64,000 nucleotides of DNA from Uranotaenia lowii (taxonomy: Eukaryota > Arthropoda > Insecta > Diptera > Culicidae): contig NC_073692.1 in assembly GCF_029784155.1 (NCBI RefSeq), forward strand, positions 325,719,406-325,783,405, read 5' to 3'. The translations under genes and the position numbers were made by a program. Shown here piece by piece: positions 43,108 to 54,379 of the stretch (the stretch's first letter is position 1; each line of letters begins with the position of its first letter). The notes under the pieces are model-generated. The model worked only from the letters and a program-made list of their open reading frames with translations, did not search any database and had not been told where the DNA came from.

Positions 43108-43558
43108 TACACTGTATCAAAAAAATTGTCCGTATAGCACGTACCTTGAAATCGAAACAACCAAAAAGGGCACTTTTTCAGTCCATAAAAATACTAAAAT
43201 TACATCATTCGCTGCAGAAACTAGTCCTTTTTGTAGATCAGTATTAAAACGTTTATGAATTAAACCTTAAAAATAATCCAACTCATTTTGTTTAGAGAAC
43301 CTCAAAAACGACGTCAAAAAGTTGTCCGTACACTGAGGCCTTTGTCAAATATTAGTCAAGTAAAAAGTTATGTGTCAGTCTGTCAAACGCAGAAACGTGA
43401 GTTGAATCTCAGCAATGACAATTTCCAGTGGTCTGAGCGACAAAATCGGTAGAATGAACTTTATTTTAACATAAATCAGTAGATTTTCGTGTTTCCGTGT
43501 TTTTTTATGAAAAGCAAACATTTTCCTGTTAACTAAATCCACAAAAATTAACAAGAAA

Positions 43559-44206
43559 ATGTCTGCTCCTCACAAAAAAATACCCGTTGACATCCAGAAA
43601 CTGATTACTGACCTGAAGAATGACGGTAAAAGCTTGTCCGAAATTGCAGGTATAGTAAAACGGCCACGATCGGAGGTTCAGTATGTGCTTCAGAACTTTA
43701 AGAAGACTAACTCCCTGGAGACTACTCCAGGAAGAGGCCGCAAACTGAAGCTTACGGATCGTCACCATCGCATCATTGTCAGGGAAATCAGTCAGAAACC
43801 TAAAATCAGTGCCCCGAAACTAGCAGACAGCCTGAAGAATTTTGAAAACATACAGGTTAATCCTCAAACGGTACGGAACATACTTCATGAGAAAAAATAC
43901 CGAGATTGTGTTGCTCTGAAGAAGCCGTTTGTATCTGCTAAAAATAAGAAAAAGCGGCTGGAATACGCTCAAAGGTATGTTCTGGAACCGGAAGAGTTCT
44001 GGCAGAACGTCATATTCACTGACGAAAGCAAATTTAATATTTTTGGGTCTGACGGACATGTAAAAGTATGGCGTAATCCAAATACTGAATTGGATCCGAA
44101 AAATTTGCGACCGACAGTTAAGCACGGTGGTGGCCATTTAATGGTAAGGGGTGCTTTCAGCGCAAATGGCACCGGAAACTTGAAATTCATTCAAGGAGAA
44201 AAGTAA
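43559..44206 (+). pseudogene. Tc1 transposase, C-terminally truncated (215 codons)
   Basis: N-terminal paired-like helix-turn-helix: KSLSEIAGIVKRPRSEVQYV near residue 22, GRGRKLKLTDRHHR near 60 and a second helix-turn-helix near 80-110. The catalytic domain begins with FTDESKFNIFGSDG near 155 (first Asp of DDE) and GGGHLMVRGAFSANG near 192. It stops after FIQGEK. The DNDPKHT-type second Asp and the final Glu are absent, so it has no activity. No stops before the truncation, so this is a young copy. It might still bind transposon ends and act as an inhibitor, which is inference. Confidence 0.9.
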
Positions 44207-44291
44207 ATAGATTTATCAGTCATATTACGCGTCTTCAGGAATATAAATATGAATGTTTGGTTCTGACCCGAAAATACGATCAAACCAACCA

Positions 44292-44474
44292 TCAGCTTAT
44301 ATGAGTAGTCTCCAGGGAGTTAGTCTTCTTAAAGTTCTGAAGCACATACTGAACCGACGATCGTGGCCGTTTTACTATACTGGCAATTTCGGACAAGCTT
44401 TTACCGTCATTCTTCAGGTCAACAATCAGTTTCCGGATGACAACGGGAGCGGATTTTTTGTGAGGAGCAGACAT
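44292..44474 (-). pseudogene. Inverted copy of the Tc1 transposase N-terminus
   Basis: About 58 codons matching the start of the 43559-44206 frame, with small differences (SAPHKKSAPVVIRKLIVDLK versus SAPHKKIPVDIQKLITDLK). It encodes only the first helix-turn-helix. It forms part of the right arm of the inverted repeat. Confidence 0.9.
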
Positions 44475-44879
44475 TTTCCTGTTAATTTAATCCACAAATT
44501 ATTGAATTCTACTGATTTATGTTAAATAAAGTTCATTTTACCGAATTTATCGCTCAGACCACTGGAAATTGTCTTTGCTGAGATTCAACTCACGTTACTG
44601 CGTTTGACAGACTGACACATAACTGTTTACTTAACTAATATTTGGCAAAGGCCTCAGTGTACGGACAATTTTTTGACGTCGTTTTTGGGGCTTTCTATAC
44701 AAAATGAGTTGAGAGAATTTTTAAGGTTTAAATCATAAACATTTTTAATACTGATCTACAAAAAGGACTAGTTTCTGCAGCGAATGATGTAATTTTAGTA
44801 TTTTTATGGGCTGAAAAAGTGCACTTTTTGGCTGTTTGGATTTCAATGTACTGCACCGGACAATTTTTTGATACAGTGT

Positions 44880-45494
44880 ATAATGCATAAAAAATTCGAT
44901 AAAGAATTATAAAACCTAAAATAATGAAAAAATATCATTGCCTTTCTTACGCCATTTTAAACAAAAAATTGTATTGAAAAACAATTTTTTCACATGAATT
45001 GCTTAGTTGGAGGCCAATAAAATCATTTCCATTTAAAGAAAAACTTTTTTGAGACATATTTACGAATTGACTAAACTGCCATCCGATTGTCCTAAATAAA
45101 TGATAGACAATCTCTTAATACTAGTGTTTACGATGGTTATTGAATATGTTTTAATAGTCGATTTGGATTATCATTTCTATTTCGATTTCATGTTAGCTGG
45201 GTATTCTATTTATTATTTCTACATAAAACATATAAGATAAAATGTTTTGATAATTGGTTGAATCGCACATTTTTTCAACCATAATTTATGGGTGAAAATT
45301 GAAAAGACATACATAGATTCTAATTGTAGATTTGCTAAAAGTAGGTACTGGCGTAAGGTTTTGAATTTTAAAATTTAAACCTGTTAATATTTTTCTCCAA
45401 ACCATTTTTTTTCAACACGTTTTCCAAAGAAATCATAATCAGATGGCTCTTTGATGCAGAAGCTTTGCACCTACCGTAAGCCTACGATTGATAT
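44880..45494. other. AT-rich non-coding DNA
   Basis: No feature recognised. Confidence 0.4.
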
Positions 45495-45495
45495 A

Positions 45496-45922
45496 AGGTT
45501 GCCAGAATTTTTTCAGCACGTATCCAGGCAATTTTCTTCAAAAACCTGGAAAAATCCAGGCAGTTCATTTCTAAATTGACGATCAAAAATCCGGTCAATA
45601 TCCGGGCAAATTTTGTTAAAATCCAGAAATTACTCAACAAAAATGAAGTTAAAAAAATTGAAAAAAAAAAACAATTTTTTCATCAAAATTCATAAACAGA
45701 TTTTGAATCGTATTTCAGGCTTCGAAAAATCCTTTCATGATTATTTTTGCAAAATCTGCTAAACAAAAAAAATGGAACACAATTATTTTTTTTGTTTGAT
45801 TTTTCGGGCAAAATGCGGGCATTTTCCAATAAATTCCGAGCAACCAGGCCGGGCCGGACCGTTCCTAAATTTTGTATCAAATATCCGGGCACACTCGAAT
45901 AAAACCGGGCAATCTGCAACCT
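45496..45922. repeat. MITE with AGGTTGCCAGA ends, copy 2
   Basis: Starts AGGTTGCCAGAATTTTTTCA and ends AATCTGCAACCT, with TA on both sides (45494-45495, 45923-45924). Internal AAATCCAGGCA, CCGGGCAAATTTTG and AACCAGGCCGG words match the copy at 20273-20752. No ORF. Confidence 0.75.
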
Positions 45923-46368
45923 TAGATTAACAGCACTTATTTATAGAATTTTTGTACTCTGTAAAATGAAGATCACTTTTGATGTGGTGCAGAATTCGAA
46001 AAAGATATTCAAAATATCTCACTAGAACAATTTTAAATTATGCTCAAAATAAGTAATTTTGTATAAAAAAAGTACTTGTAATTATATTCCATATCTTGGA
46101 CTGTATAGCACTGATTTTATAATCGAAAACATGATAAATTTTTTTTATAAGAAAATTTAATTTCTTCGACAGACTTAATAATAACATTTAAAAAATCTGA
46201 TTTTCTATAAACATCAAATAAATTCTTAAAAAATAAAAATTATTTCAAGTTGTTATTTATCAAAATTGTATGCAATTTTCAAAAGCTATGGCTACCCCAC
46301 TATAACGGTAATGCTTGCATTTTCAAATGATTTAACAAACCACATTGTACAACAGAGTCTGAGCCGTA

Positions 46369-46800
46369 GGAAGAACTGCCTCTAGGGAGAGTTTAGTGAC
46401 TGATTTGTTCTAGGTTATGTTTGCTCCAAATATTTAAAGATGAAATAAAAAAACTTGAAAAACGATATAGTTCAGTATTTGATTATTCATTCTAAAATTT
46501 TTTTACATAAAAGTTTTCTGTATAAAATAGTAAATTTTGAAAACACGTCCGAAGATCTTGAAAATGGTAAGAAAAAAAACTTGCTTTTAGTAGTGGTTGC
46601 AAGCTCTGAATTTGCTCAAAAGTCTGGTAGATTCAGCTTATTTGATTTGAGCATAGAAAAAGTTTTTTTTTTTATTTTTCAATGAAGTATTCCAATTCTT
46701 GAAAGAAAACTTATGCTATGGTCAAATCAAATAAATTGAATCTACCAAACTCTAGCGCAAATTCAAAGATTTTAACCATCGATAAAAAAAAATCAAATTT
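46369..46800 (+). repeat. Partial copy of the CAGGGCCGTAGGAA hAT-like family
   Basis: CTGAGCCGTAGGAAGAACTG, then GAGTTTAGTGACTGATTT, matches the reversed right end of 22531-24132 (GCCGTAGGAAGAACC ... GTTTGGTGACTGATTTT). The palindrome at 46620-46760 (TTTGATTTGAGCATAGAA ... TATGGTCAAATCAAA) matches the one at 23790-23890. The other terminus is not seen. Confidence 0.65.
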
Positions 46801-47593
46801 TCAAAAATAAAAGTAAGAGATTGAAGTTTTTTTTTGTTTGAATCTTAATCTTGCGAACTGGACCCAAAGTTAAGATTTTAGTTTATTAGTTGACTCTTAA
46901 AAAAAATTGCAACACATATTTTGCAATAAATATCAATTCCATAATTAATATCTTAATAAGATTTTTTCAAAAAATAAAATCAGATGTTGTCGCCAAACAA
47001 AAAATTGCAAAATAAACTTTTTTTTTCAAATATTTGTGAATTTTCATTGAATTTTGTAAACATAACGATTATGAATAGAAATTTACAATTTTAACAATAT
47101 TATAAGCCTGAGGTCTGTGCGATATCAATTCCTCAACGAAATAGAAATCTTGATATTTCCATCTTGATTCCAATACTCTTTCAAGTGCTGCATCTGAATT
47201 TTGAACATTTATTCTGAATAAAAATTCTGAAATTGAATGAATCTGTTTCAGAATTTTAATACGATTTCTAAACCTGAATTCCAAACTACAATTTAAAATA
47301 CCAAGAAGTGAAATTTATTTCAGAGCTCTAAAGCATGGAACAATCTACATTATAATATTTTAGATTTCAATTAGACTTAATTCTTTTAATCACTCTTGTG
47401 AATCTGAATCAAATTCATCGTTCAGAAAAATTATATTTTTTGGATTTCGAATGATGAATCTGATACTGAGTTTTCAATTCTGAATCGCTATTTTGAACCT
47501 TTGTTATGTTTGTAATCTGTATAAGAACTCAGCTTAAATACTTCGAATCTTATTAATGAAGATTTTCACCGTGATTTTTGATTTGATAATTAT
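46801..47593. other. AT-rich non-coding DNA
   Basis: No feature recognised. Confidence 0.4.
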
Positions 47594-47676
47594 TTTTACG
47601 GCTATATCGGTTAATTTTTATGTTGTCTTAGTAAAAATATTTCAGAACATAAATATTTACCGGTATAGCCGTAAAA
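47594..47676. repeat. Hairpin, 31-bp arms
   Basis: TTTTACGGCTATATCGGTTA continuing to ATGTT at 47594-47624 pairs with 47646-47676, with about three mismatches and a 21-nt loop. Possibly a tiny MITE. Confidence 0.75.
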
Positions 47677-47779
47677 TTAATTACAATAGTTCACAGCATT
47701 TTTGATGTGAAATCGGGCGTGTGTTGCTTGATTCTTAAACGTGAATAGAATTTTAAGGTATTTTGCTAGGGAGGAAAAA

Positions 47780-48131
47780 AAATCCTGGTTTTTTATTGAC
47801 AACTTTTTTCTTCACTGAAAACCTGAATTGAGACAAATATTTCACTCGAAGATTGCAACACGATTGGAATTGAAACAAAAAAGTTATTGCGGTTCAAACA
47901 ATGTATTTTAGCCGAAAATTTTTGTTAAAAAGCGATGCGTAGAAAGTACTCATTGTGTAAAAGACGACAACTTTCTACCAAATTACAATTTTCGAACCGC
48001 AATTACTTTTTGTTTTAAGTCCAATCGGGTTGCAGTCTTCGAGTGAAATATTTATATCAATTCAGGTTTTAAGATAATTCTTCATAAAAAGCAATCAGTT
48101 AATAAAGAAAAAAAGTTATCATTGAAAAACA
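47780..48131. repeat. Imperfect inverted repeat (fold-back), arms about 120-140 bp
   Basis: The left arm, GACAACTTTTTTC ... ACCTGAATTGA ... ATATTTCACTCGAAGATTGC ... GTTATTGCGGTTC, pairs with the right arm, GAACCGCAATTAC ... GCAGTCTTCGAGTGAAATAT ... TCAATTCAGGT ... GAAAAAAAGTTATC. The loop is about 100 bp, with an indel in the right arm. No ORF. Confidence 0.75.
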
Positions 48132-48133
48132 AA

Positions 48134-48195
48134 AAGATATTTTGTTCTAGAGAAGCAAAAAAATTGTTTTTTGCTTCTCTAGAACAAAATATCTT
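48134..48195. repeat. Perfect 29-bp hairpin with 4-nt loop
   Basis: 48134-48162 is the exact reverse complement of 48167-48195 around loop ATTG. The stem centre is TTCTAGAGAAGC / GCTTCTCTAGAA. It lies a few bases right of the larger inverted repeat. Transcribed, it would be a nearly ideal short hairpin RNA. Confidence 0.9.
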
Positions 48196-50095
48196 AGAAT
48201 CCCTTTAACGCTTATGTTTCAAGCAACTTCTCCTCATGGTCAGATCGTTCTGAAATTTGACATGTGACATTCTGGTAAACTTCTTATTAATTTTGACTTG
48301 GAACGAGTGAGATTTACCATGTTTAATTCTTCCTTTACTGTTTACTACACCGCAGTTCGTTAAATTATTCAAAAAAGTAAGAAATACTGTTATGGTAAAG
48401 TAACCATATCTTCTTCAATTTGCAACCGATTTAGACAAATAACCGCTTGAAATATTTTGTTTTGAATTGATTTTTAAGGGCAATAGAAAATTAGATTTTT
48501 TAAATGTTACCTAAGAGTCTAAAACTTTTGCTGAAACACAATTTTCTCTAGAAAAAGGCGTTTTCTAGAAATTTTTCTATCAGAAAGCCACTAATATCAA
48601 TAATACTGTTGATCATATGCAAAAATGAAGTCCAAATGATCGTTAGCTAATTTATTCACAGGGCATATAGTCGTTGCCACTGGCCCTTCCCCCCTTGAAC
48701 TGAGGCCCAAACAGCAAGCGGTCCAGCAGGAGAAAGAAGAAGAAGAATTTATTCGCCTTTAATATGCAAAAAAAATCATATCAATGTTATGCATTCCGAG
48801 ATATTTTAATCTGAGTGCAACTGCTTTTTTTATATTTCTAAAACTTCGTATCTGGAGCATAACTCAAAAACTGTTTTTCTGAGATTTTTTTGAATTTTAT
48901 TTTCAGATTCAGCGCCCGATTTAACATTAAATGTATAATTGAAAGTTCAATTTTTTTCAAAATTTTGTAAGCTAGTGTTATCAGAACTTCGAATCTGAAT
49001 ATGAATATTTAGAAAAAAATAACCTTAAGATTGAAAATGCTTATGAGCCAAAAGGGAATGAGTGCTAAAATGAATGATTTTGCGTTAATAATGCCAAACG
49101 ATTGTCCATATTTTAAACTGTATTTGATGATTTTTCAGATTTTTGGATTATTTGTTAAATACTTTTGCGTTCGAATCAAATATGAAATTTTTCGAAAAAT
49201 ATATGGAAAAATACCGAACACGAAAACTTTGTAGCGTGTTTTCTCGAAGTAAGCTTTTATGCACGTATCCCTTAGGCTCTAAGGGCCTCATATGATAGGT
49301 TCAAAATGCTTGAATAAAATTTGAAATGAAATAAATAACCGGATTTGAACCAAGATTTCAAAACAGTTTTATTTCTAATTTATAATGATGTTTCATACTG
49401 ACAACCAAGAATCCTAAACTGAATACAGAATCCGAAATATGAAATCAGAAAAACAAATTGGATTTTGATAACATGGAACCAGAAACTCCGAATTGAGATC
49501 AATCTCTTTTAACATTTAATATTGAAAATTGAATTTCTGTAACAAACTGTAACAAAATACTGAACAAGAAATTAGCTACTACTGCCGTCTTATCTTTGAA
49601 TTAGAAGAATTAATCATGATAAATCTCACTCGCTCCAAGTTTAAATTGATTATTAGATTACACATGCCAAATTTCAGCAAGATCTGACCATGAGGATGAA
49701 TTTCCTTCAAGCGTGATTGCCATTTTTAGGAATCGGGTGGTTTAATTAAAAGGAATCTTTCGATTGCTTCGATTCGGTAGAATTATTCATCCAAGAAGGC
49801 TCAACACACATTTTGGAGTATTCCAATTTAATAAAGGAATAAGGATCCTATTTAGTGGAGAATCCAACGAAAAAACTAGTAAGATTTCTAGGAATATGAT
49901 AAAATTGGCATCATCTCATGCATAAAGATGCTTGCTGGGGTATCAATTTGAGAAAGTTTAGTTCATCAAATTAGCGGATTGACTTTTATTGCTCAAGCAA
50001 TTTTAGCACCTCAGAAAACCATCGCAGCTCTCATGTTTTGAATTGGGCTTCGGAATGCTTATTTCCTGGATGGGTTTTTAGTTAAGTTACTTTTG
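48196..50095. other. AT-rich non-coding DNA
   Basis: No gene. A short GC-rich patch at about 48655-48760 ending in a GAA run (CAGGAGAAAGAAGAAGAAGAA) looks like the 3' tail of a retroelement, unidentified. Confidence 0.4.
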
Positions 50096-51270
50096 TTTTT
50101 AATTTTTTTTTTTATATATTTCATCGGCTTAGCTCAGCCAATTTGCATCATGTAGCCTACAATCGTCGCCGCTATCGGGAAGGTAAACATAATTAGCCAG
50201 GTACAGGCCGATTATCATCGGGCTTAACGAGAATTGTTTTCGTCGAATTTTAACGATTTGTCGAGTTGTGGAACCCTACTGGGAGTTGCGACCTAGAAAC
50301 AGGTGGCTTCTGTTGGCTTTTGTCAGCCCACAGTCGAGTCAACTTGAGCTCAGAGAGATGCTGGCATAAAATTTGCAATTAAACTGTTTTATCCTGGTTT
50401 GCTGAAGAAACAGGGAAGAAATATTTCCGAAAACAAGCTTTCTCTGCTTCGGGAAACATGAGCGGGATTTTAATTTTTCGGTTATGACGCATTTTGTTGA
50501 TTTATAATAGATTTTATGTTACCACTTTCAGATCCAAAAATTAAACCTAATGTATAAAATTCGAATTCTTAAGGGAGGCAACAAACAAGCAGTTTTTTTA
50601 AATAATTTAAATGAAAAACACTTATCGTTTCTGGAAAATGCATAAGTAGATCATGTCAAAAGAATACTTTTGATCAGGTGGTTCGATCTTCGATCGCAAA
50701 AATAGAAATCGTTTAGTTCATGCCTTTAAAGGTTAATTTTTCAATCCCTCCTGCTGATGCAAGTGTGGCGCTATTATATTTCCTTTTTTACCAAAATTTC
50801 CAACATCGCTAATTTAATTAGTGCTTAACCTTATTAAAATATTAATCCTTGATTTTTTTTGTTGGAGATATTGGAAATCGACTCATCTTTCGAAAATCAT
50901 AATCATCAATCAAAGGTGATCGATAGCTATTCAAGGTCACTGCCAGCCATAGTAGTTCACAGACCAGCACCGAAAAAAATAAAAACAATCCTTCGCCGTT
51001 AACGAAGTCATATCGTGTCGTCGCTAATTTGACAGCTTATGAACCAACTTCAGAGCTCTGCTTGGATAGGTGAAAGGTAAACTTCTTTCAGCTTGGGTGC
51101 TCCGTAAGCGGATTAAATTTATTGAGCGTCTTTTTAGTAGCAGCTACCAATTTTGAAGACCTCAGCTACAAATTGCCGGGCCCATAAGTCAACGGACATT
51201 TTGGCAGCAACCTGAGCCGAATCTGCCTTGGACGGGTTGCGAATTTTCATTCGTCATTTTTGGCCAAAAG
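50096..51270. other. GC-richer unique blocks, candidate regulatory DNA
   Basis: Two blocks (about 50120-50470 and 50890-51260) stand out from AT-rich surroundings, with no repeat structure, no protein-like ORF and no exon borders. The first contains an octamer-like ATTTGCAT. If they are in the intron starting at 42376 they could be enhancers. This is inference. Confidence 0.35.
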
Positions 51271-51738
51271 TTGGACGTTTTTATCTTTTATGGGTTTTCA
51301 TTCCTCCATTACAAAGGTCAAGCTTTTGGAAACATTATATGATCGTATGAAGTGCAACGCTTTTTAGTAAATCCATTTGTATTTGTGTTTGACTGACGCT
51401 CAGCGTGTTAATATAATTAGTATGCCAAATGAACTCAATTAAAAACTTTGAATGAAGTTTAATTGACTTGATCGCAAGGGAAGCTTTTTTAAGGCATACA
51501 GCCCAAGGATGAACTGTGTTGAAATCAAAATTGAATTATTAGACCTTCCCGGTTTGAAATTTGTTCCCTTTCAAAATTAGATAAGATTTAGAAAATTGTT
51601 AAAAAACTTTCCACTTGGAGTTTGTAAATTCTAGACAAGCTAATAAATTATATTTTTAAAAAGCGTTTCAGGATAATTATCTCTAGCTGAACTTAACCAG
51701 GCCATGCTTGAGTTCTCAAAAAACATAAATCGAAAAGA

Positions 51739-51787
51739 GGCTTGTGATATAGCTCGGTTAACAAGTCAGTTGCCTTCTGAGCTGTGC
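51739..51787 (+). repeat. Truncated tRNA-derived SINE head, copy 2
   Basis: GGCTTGTGATATAGCTCGGT, then AACAAGTCAGTTGCCTTCTG AG matches the head of the SINE at 52943-53138. It breaks at the start of the fold-back repeat. Confidence 0.75.
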
Positions 51788-52373
51788 AAAATTAATTTCA
51801 ATCGGACTTTCGATTTTTTTTATCTTCAAAAATCATCAAAAGGTGAACCAATGGAAACCGGACAAAAATAAAATTTTAATTTTTATGCCAAATGACTAAT
51901 GTATACATGAATCGTCGAGACCTGGAGTTATTTCGGAAAAAATGTGTGGCCAAAATTGACTCTCTGGGACCTAGCAGTTTTTTTTTGGAAAAACGACTCA
52001 GTCCCAGAAAGTCGATTTTCGGACAAACATTTTTTTTTTCAGGTTAACACCAGATCTCGACGTTTCATGTGTTTCTAAGTCATTACTTATCGTAATTAAT
52101 TTTTCGATTTTCTGAATTTCGTTTGGTCCTCACTTTGGTGATTTTTGAGCTTTTAAAGTCGATTTTTGAAAAAAAAAATTTTTTTATTTTGAAAACACCA
52201 GATTTCGTGGTTTGACGCATTTTAAAGTCATTTGGTATCAAAATTAAAATTTCGATTTTTCCGATTTCCTTAGGTCCTCCTTTGGGTGATTTTTGAGGGT
52301 AAAAAAAAGACCAACATTTTGTGCGCTTTGAGGCACCCTTAAATCGAGTCCGATTGAGCCGAAATTTTGCACA
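51783..52373. repeat. Fold-back repeat with TGTGCAAAATT ends
   Basis: Ends TGTGCAAAATT (51783) and its inverse (52363-52373), followed inward on both sides by TCAATCGGACT. A unit of about 150 bp (CACCAGAT-TCG-CG ... AGTCATT ... TTTGGTCCTC ... GGTGATTTTTGAG) is present three times: inverted at the left (51820-51945) and direct at about 52045-52150 and 52195-52300. No ORF of interest. Confidence 0.7.
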
Positions 52374-52932
52374 GGTTAGCTTTGTTGGCCAATCTATAGA
52401 CGTTTTGTAGAATGTCAGTTTTAGAAATTCGACATGATCCATTGGCTGTCACTCTACTGTCCACCAACTTCATCGTTGATATTAGTCGTGAATGACATGA
52501 AGATTTTAACACGCCAATAATCGAAACTGGAACACAATTGAAAAAGTAAATTAATCAAAAAAATAGTTTTTAGCTTTGTTTTTAACAAATTTTTCATCAC
52601 AATTTGAATTACCGGTAGTTCTAATTAGAAGATTTTTATTTTAATTTTGAAAGCATTGCTTGTATTGGCATTTTACTCAATAAAATCTTAAATTTTTTGG
52701 ATGGTTTAACAAATCACCAAAATTACCGGATGTGTTTGTTTGCGAAAGAAAAAAGGACAGTTATTTCCAGTAAGTCAGAATCAGGCTATCGTTTTTTATA
52801 AGAAAAAATAAGATTTTCGGTTGCAGTGGATAAATTAATTTCCAGAGTTTTTTTTAACAAAAAATATTGGAAGAAATTTAAAAGCAAATTCCATTTTTGA
52901 ACAAATATTGAGAATTTATTTCTTTAATATTG
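52374..52932. other. AT-rich non-coding DNA
   Basis: No feature recognised. Confidence 0.4.
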
Positions 52933-52942
52933 ATCGTCCATC

Positions 52943-53138
52943 TTTTTTTTTTGTTTCGATTATAGTCGTTTTACCATCTTTATGGCATTCGCGACTCTAT
53001 CAACGTTGCAGTTGGCGGATCGTTATTGAAAAACTCATCCGGTACAACTGTGTTCGATGTTTACTCTTGGGCTCGAACTCACGTACATCGGCTCAGGAAG
53101 CAACAGACTTGCCAACTGAGCTATATCACAAGCCCATA
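52943..53138 (-). repeat. tRNA-derived SINE, full copy
   Basis: On the minus strand it starts GGGCTTGTGATATAGCTCAG TTGG (A box), then GTGAGTTCGAGCCC (B box), a body with no tRNA similarity, and a tail GACTATAATCGAAAC followed by an A run. A perfect 10-bp duplication ATCGTCCATC flanks it (52933-52942, 53139-53148). About 196 bp. Transcribed by RNA polymerase III and mobilised by a LINE. The partner is unknown. Confidence 0.88.
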
Positions 53139-53148
53139 ATCGTCCATC

Positions 53149-53496
53149 CTATTGAAAAAAAAACTCTAATCATTGATTCATGCATGTTTTAGTAGAATTT
53201 TCCTTATTTCAGATGTTTCCCGATATTCTGAATTCCACGCATGAGTTATTGAATTTCACGAGTGTTAATTCTTGTGAAAAATCAATTTTTTTTAACTTAA
53301 AATTTGTCCATTCTCATTTGCCATATTTTGTAGAGTTAAGCTACATTCGAATATTATTCATAAGGGTATTTTTTCCCAATGAAATTAATAACTGGTTATA
53401 ATCGCACAATTTCATTGTGAATTTAGAAGTGTATTTGGTATTCGTTTATCTGAAAATATTTCTGCATTTCAACTTATCAAAATCCATCCGTCTGTT
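53149..53496. other. AT-rich non-coding DNA
   Basis: No feature recognised. Confidence 0.4.
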
Positions 53497-54379
53497 GGGG
53501 AGGATGGGGATACTTGATCTTCTTTTCATATTTTCATCATATCTTTTTTGGAAAATTTAGCAACTCGCTGTCTTTTGCATTTTCTCACAGCGTGTAATTT
53601 CAAGTTCATATGCTCCCAAAGTTAGAACGATACATGAACTCGTAGATGAGCTAGAAGCATTTTCGTGAGACTAAAAAAATTGTGATATTTTTAAAGTTAC
53701 AGGATGATTGATCCCTTATTCAGGGTGCCATGACCCAAGGCAAAAATCTGATAAAATCCGAAGATAAAAGGTCCGTTGACTATTTCTTGCCATATTAGTT
53801 CTCACTTTACAGTTTGTTAGTATCAGACAAAGAGTATTATTAAAGTTTGTCTTCTACCCTAAAGTCACTGCATACTTTAAGGCGCAATTTTCTAGTTTTT
53901 AGATAAATACAGTTTTTTTTTCCTTTCAAACAGATAATTTCCCGATAAACATTATTTATTGATAAGACATTAGTAATTCCATGATTACCAATGATCATGA
54001 TCCATTCAGATGAAAAATACACCTTTTTGGACTCTAGGGATCAATTATACCCATAACATGCATCTTGGAAAAAATCTTCTTAAAAAAAATTGAGAGTTTA
54101 TTATTGCTTTGAAAATATGGCATTATGAAGTTTATATTATACTCTAACGATTGGCATATTGAAGTACATATTTATATAATATTTTTTTCGTGTTAAAAAC
54201 ATTTTAAAGTGATAAAAAAAGATCTTCAAATCACATTTTGTTAAAATTTTCAAACAAAGTTCAATAACCCGGAAATTGAAATTTTTAAAATTAGTTAAGA
54301 TAACAGCATTGTTGTTTAGTTCTGTTTGGCACATTTTTCTTGAACATTTGATCAGGGATCAAGTATCCTCATTCTCCCC
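53497..54379. repeat. MITE with GGGGAGRATGRGGATACTTG ends
   Basis: Left GGGGAGGATGGGGATACTTG ATC and right (reversed) GGGGAGAATGAGGATACTTG ATC. TA follows on the right, and TT (probably mutated TA) precedes on the left. 883 bp, AT-rich interior without transposase. The GGGGA end and TA flank resemble the 28335-29249 element. Confidence 0.8.

Larger units (their letters stand above)
43110..44878. mobile_element. Fold-back Tc1-like transposon with about 600-bp arms
   Basis: Termini CACTGTATCAAAAAA...TTGTCCG at 43110 and the inverted form at 44878, with TA on both sides (43108-43109, 44879-44880). The inverted repeat is not limited to the ends: 43110-43725 (terminal and untranslated sequence plus the first ~55 transposase codons) is repeated in reverse at 44289-44878. 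The unique centre holds the middle of the transposase gene. The C-terminal half and normal right end of a Tc1 element are missing and replaced by the reversed left half. Not autonomous. Confidence 0.92.

Noticed and set aside
53000..53135. Genuine tRNA gene
   Set aside because: A and B boxes are present, but anticodon and acceptor stems do not pair. The A-tail and target duplication show it is a SINE.
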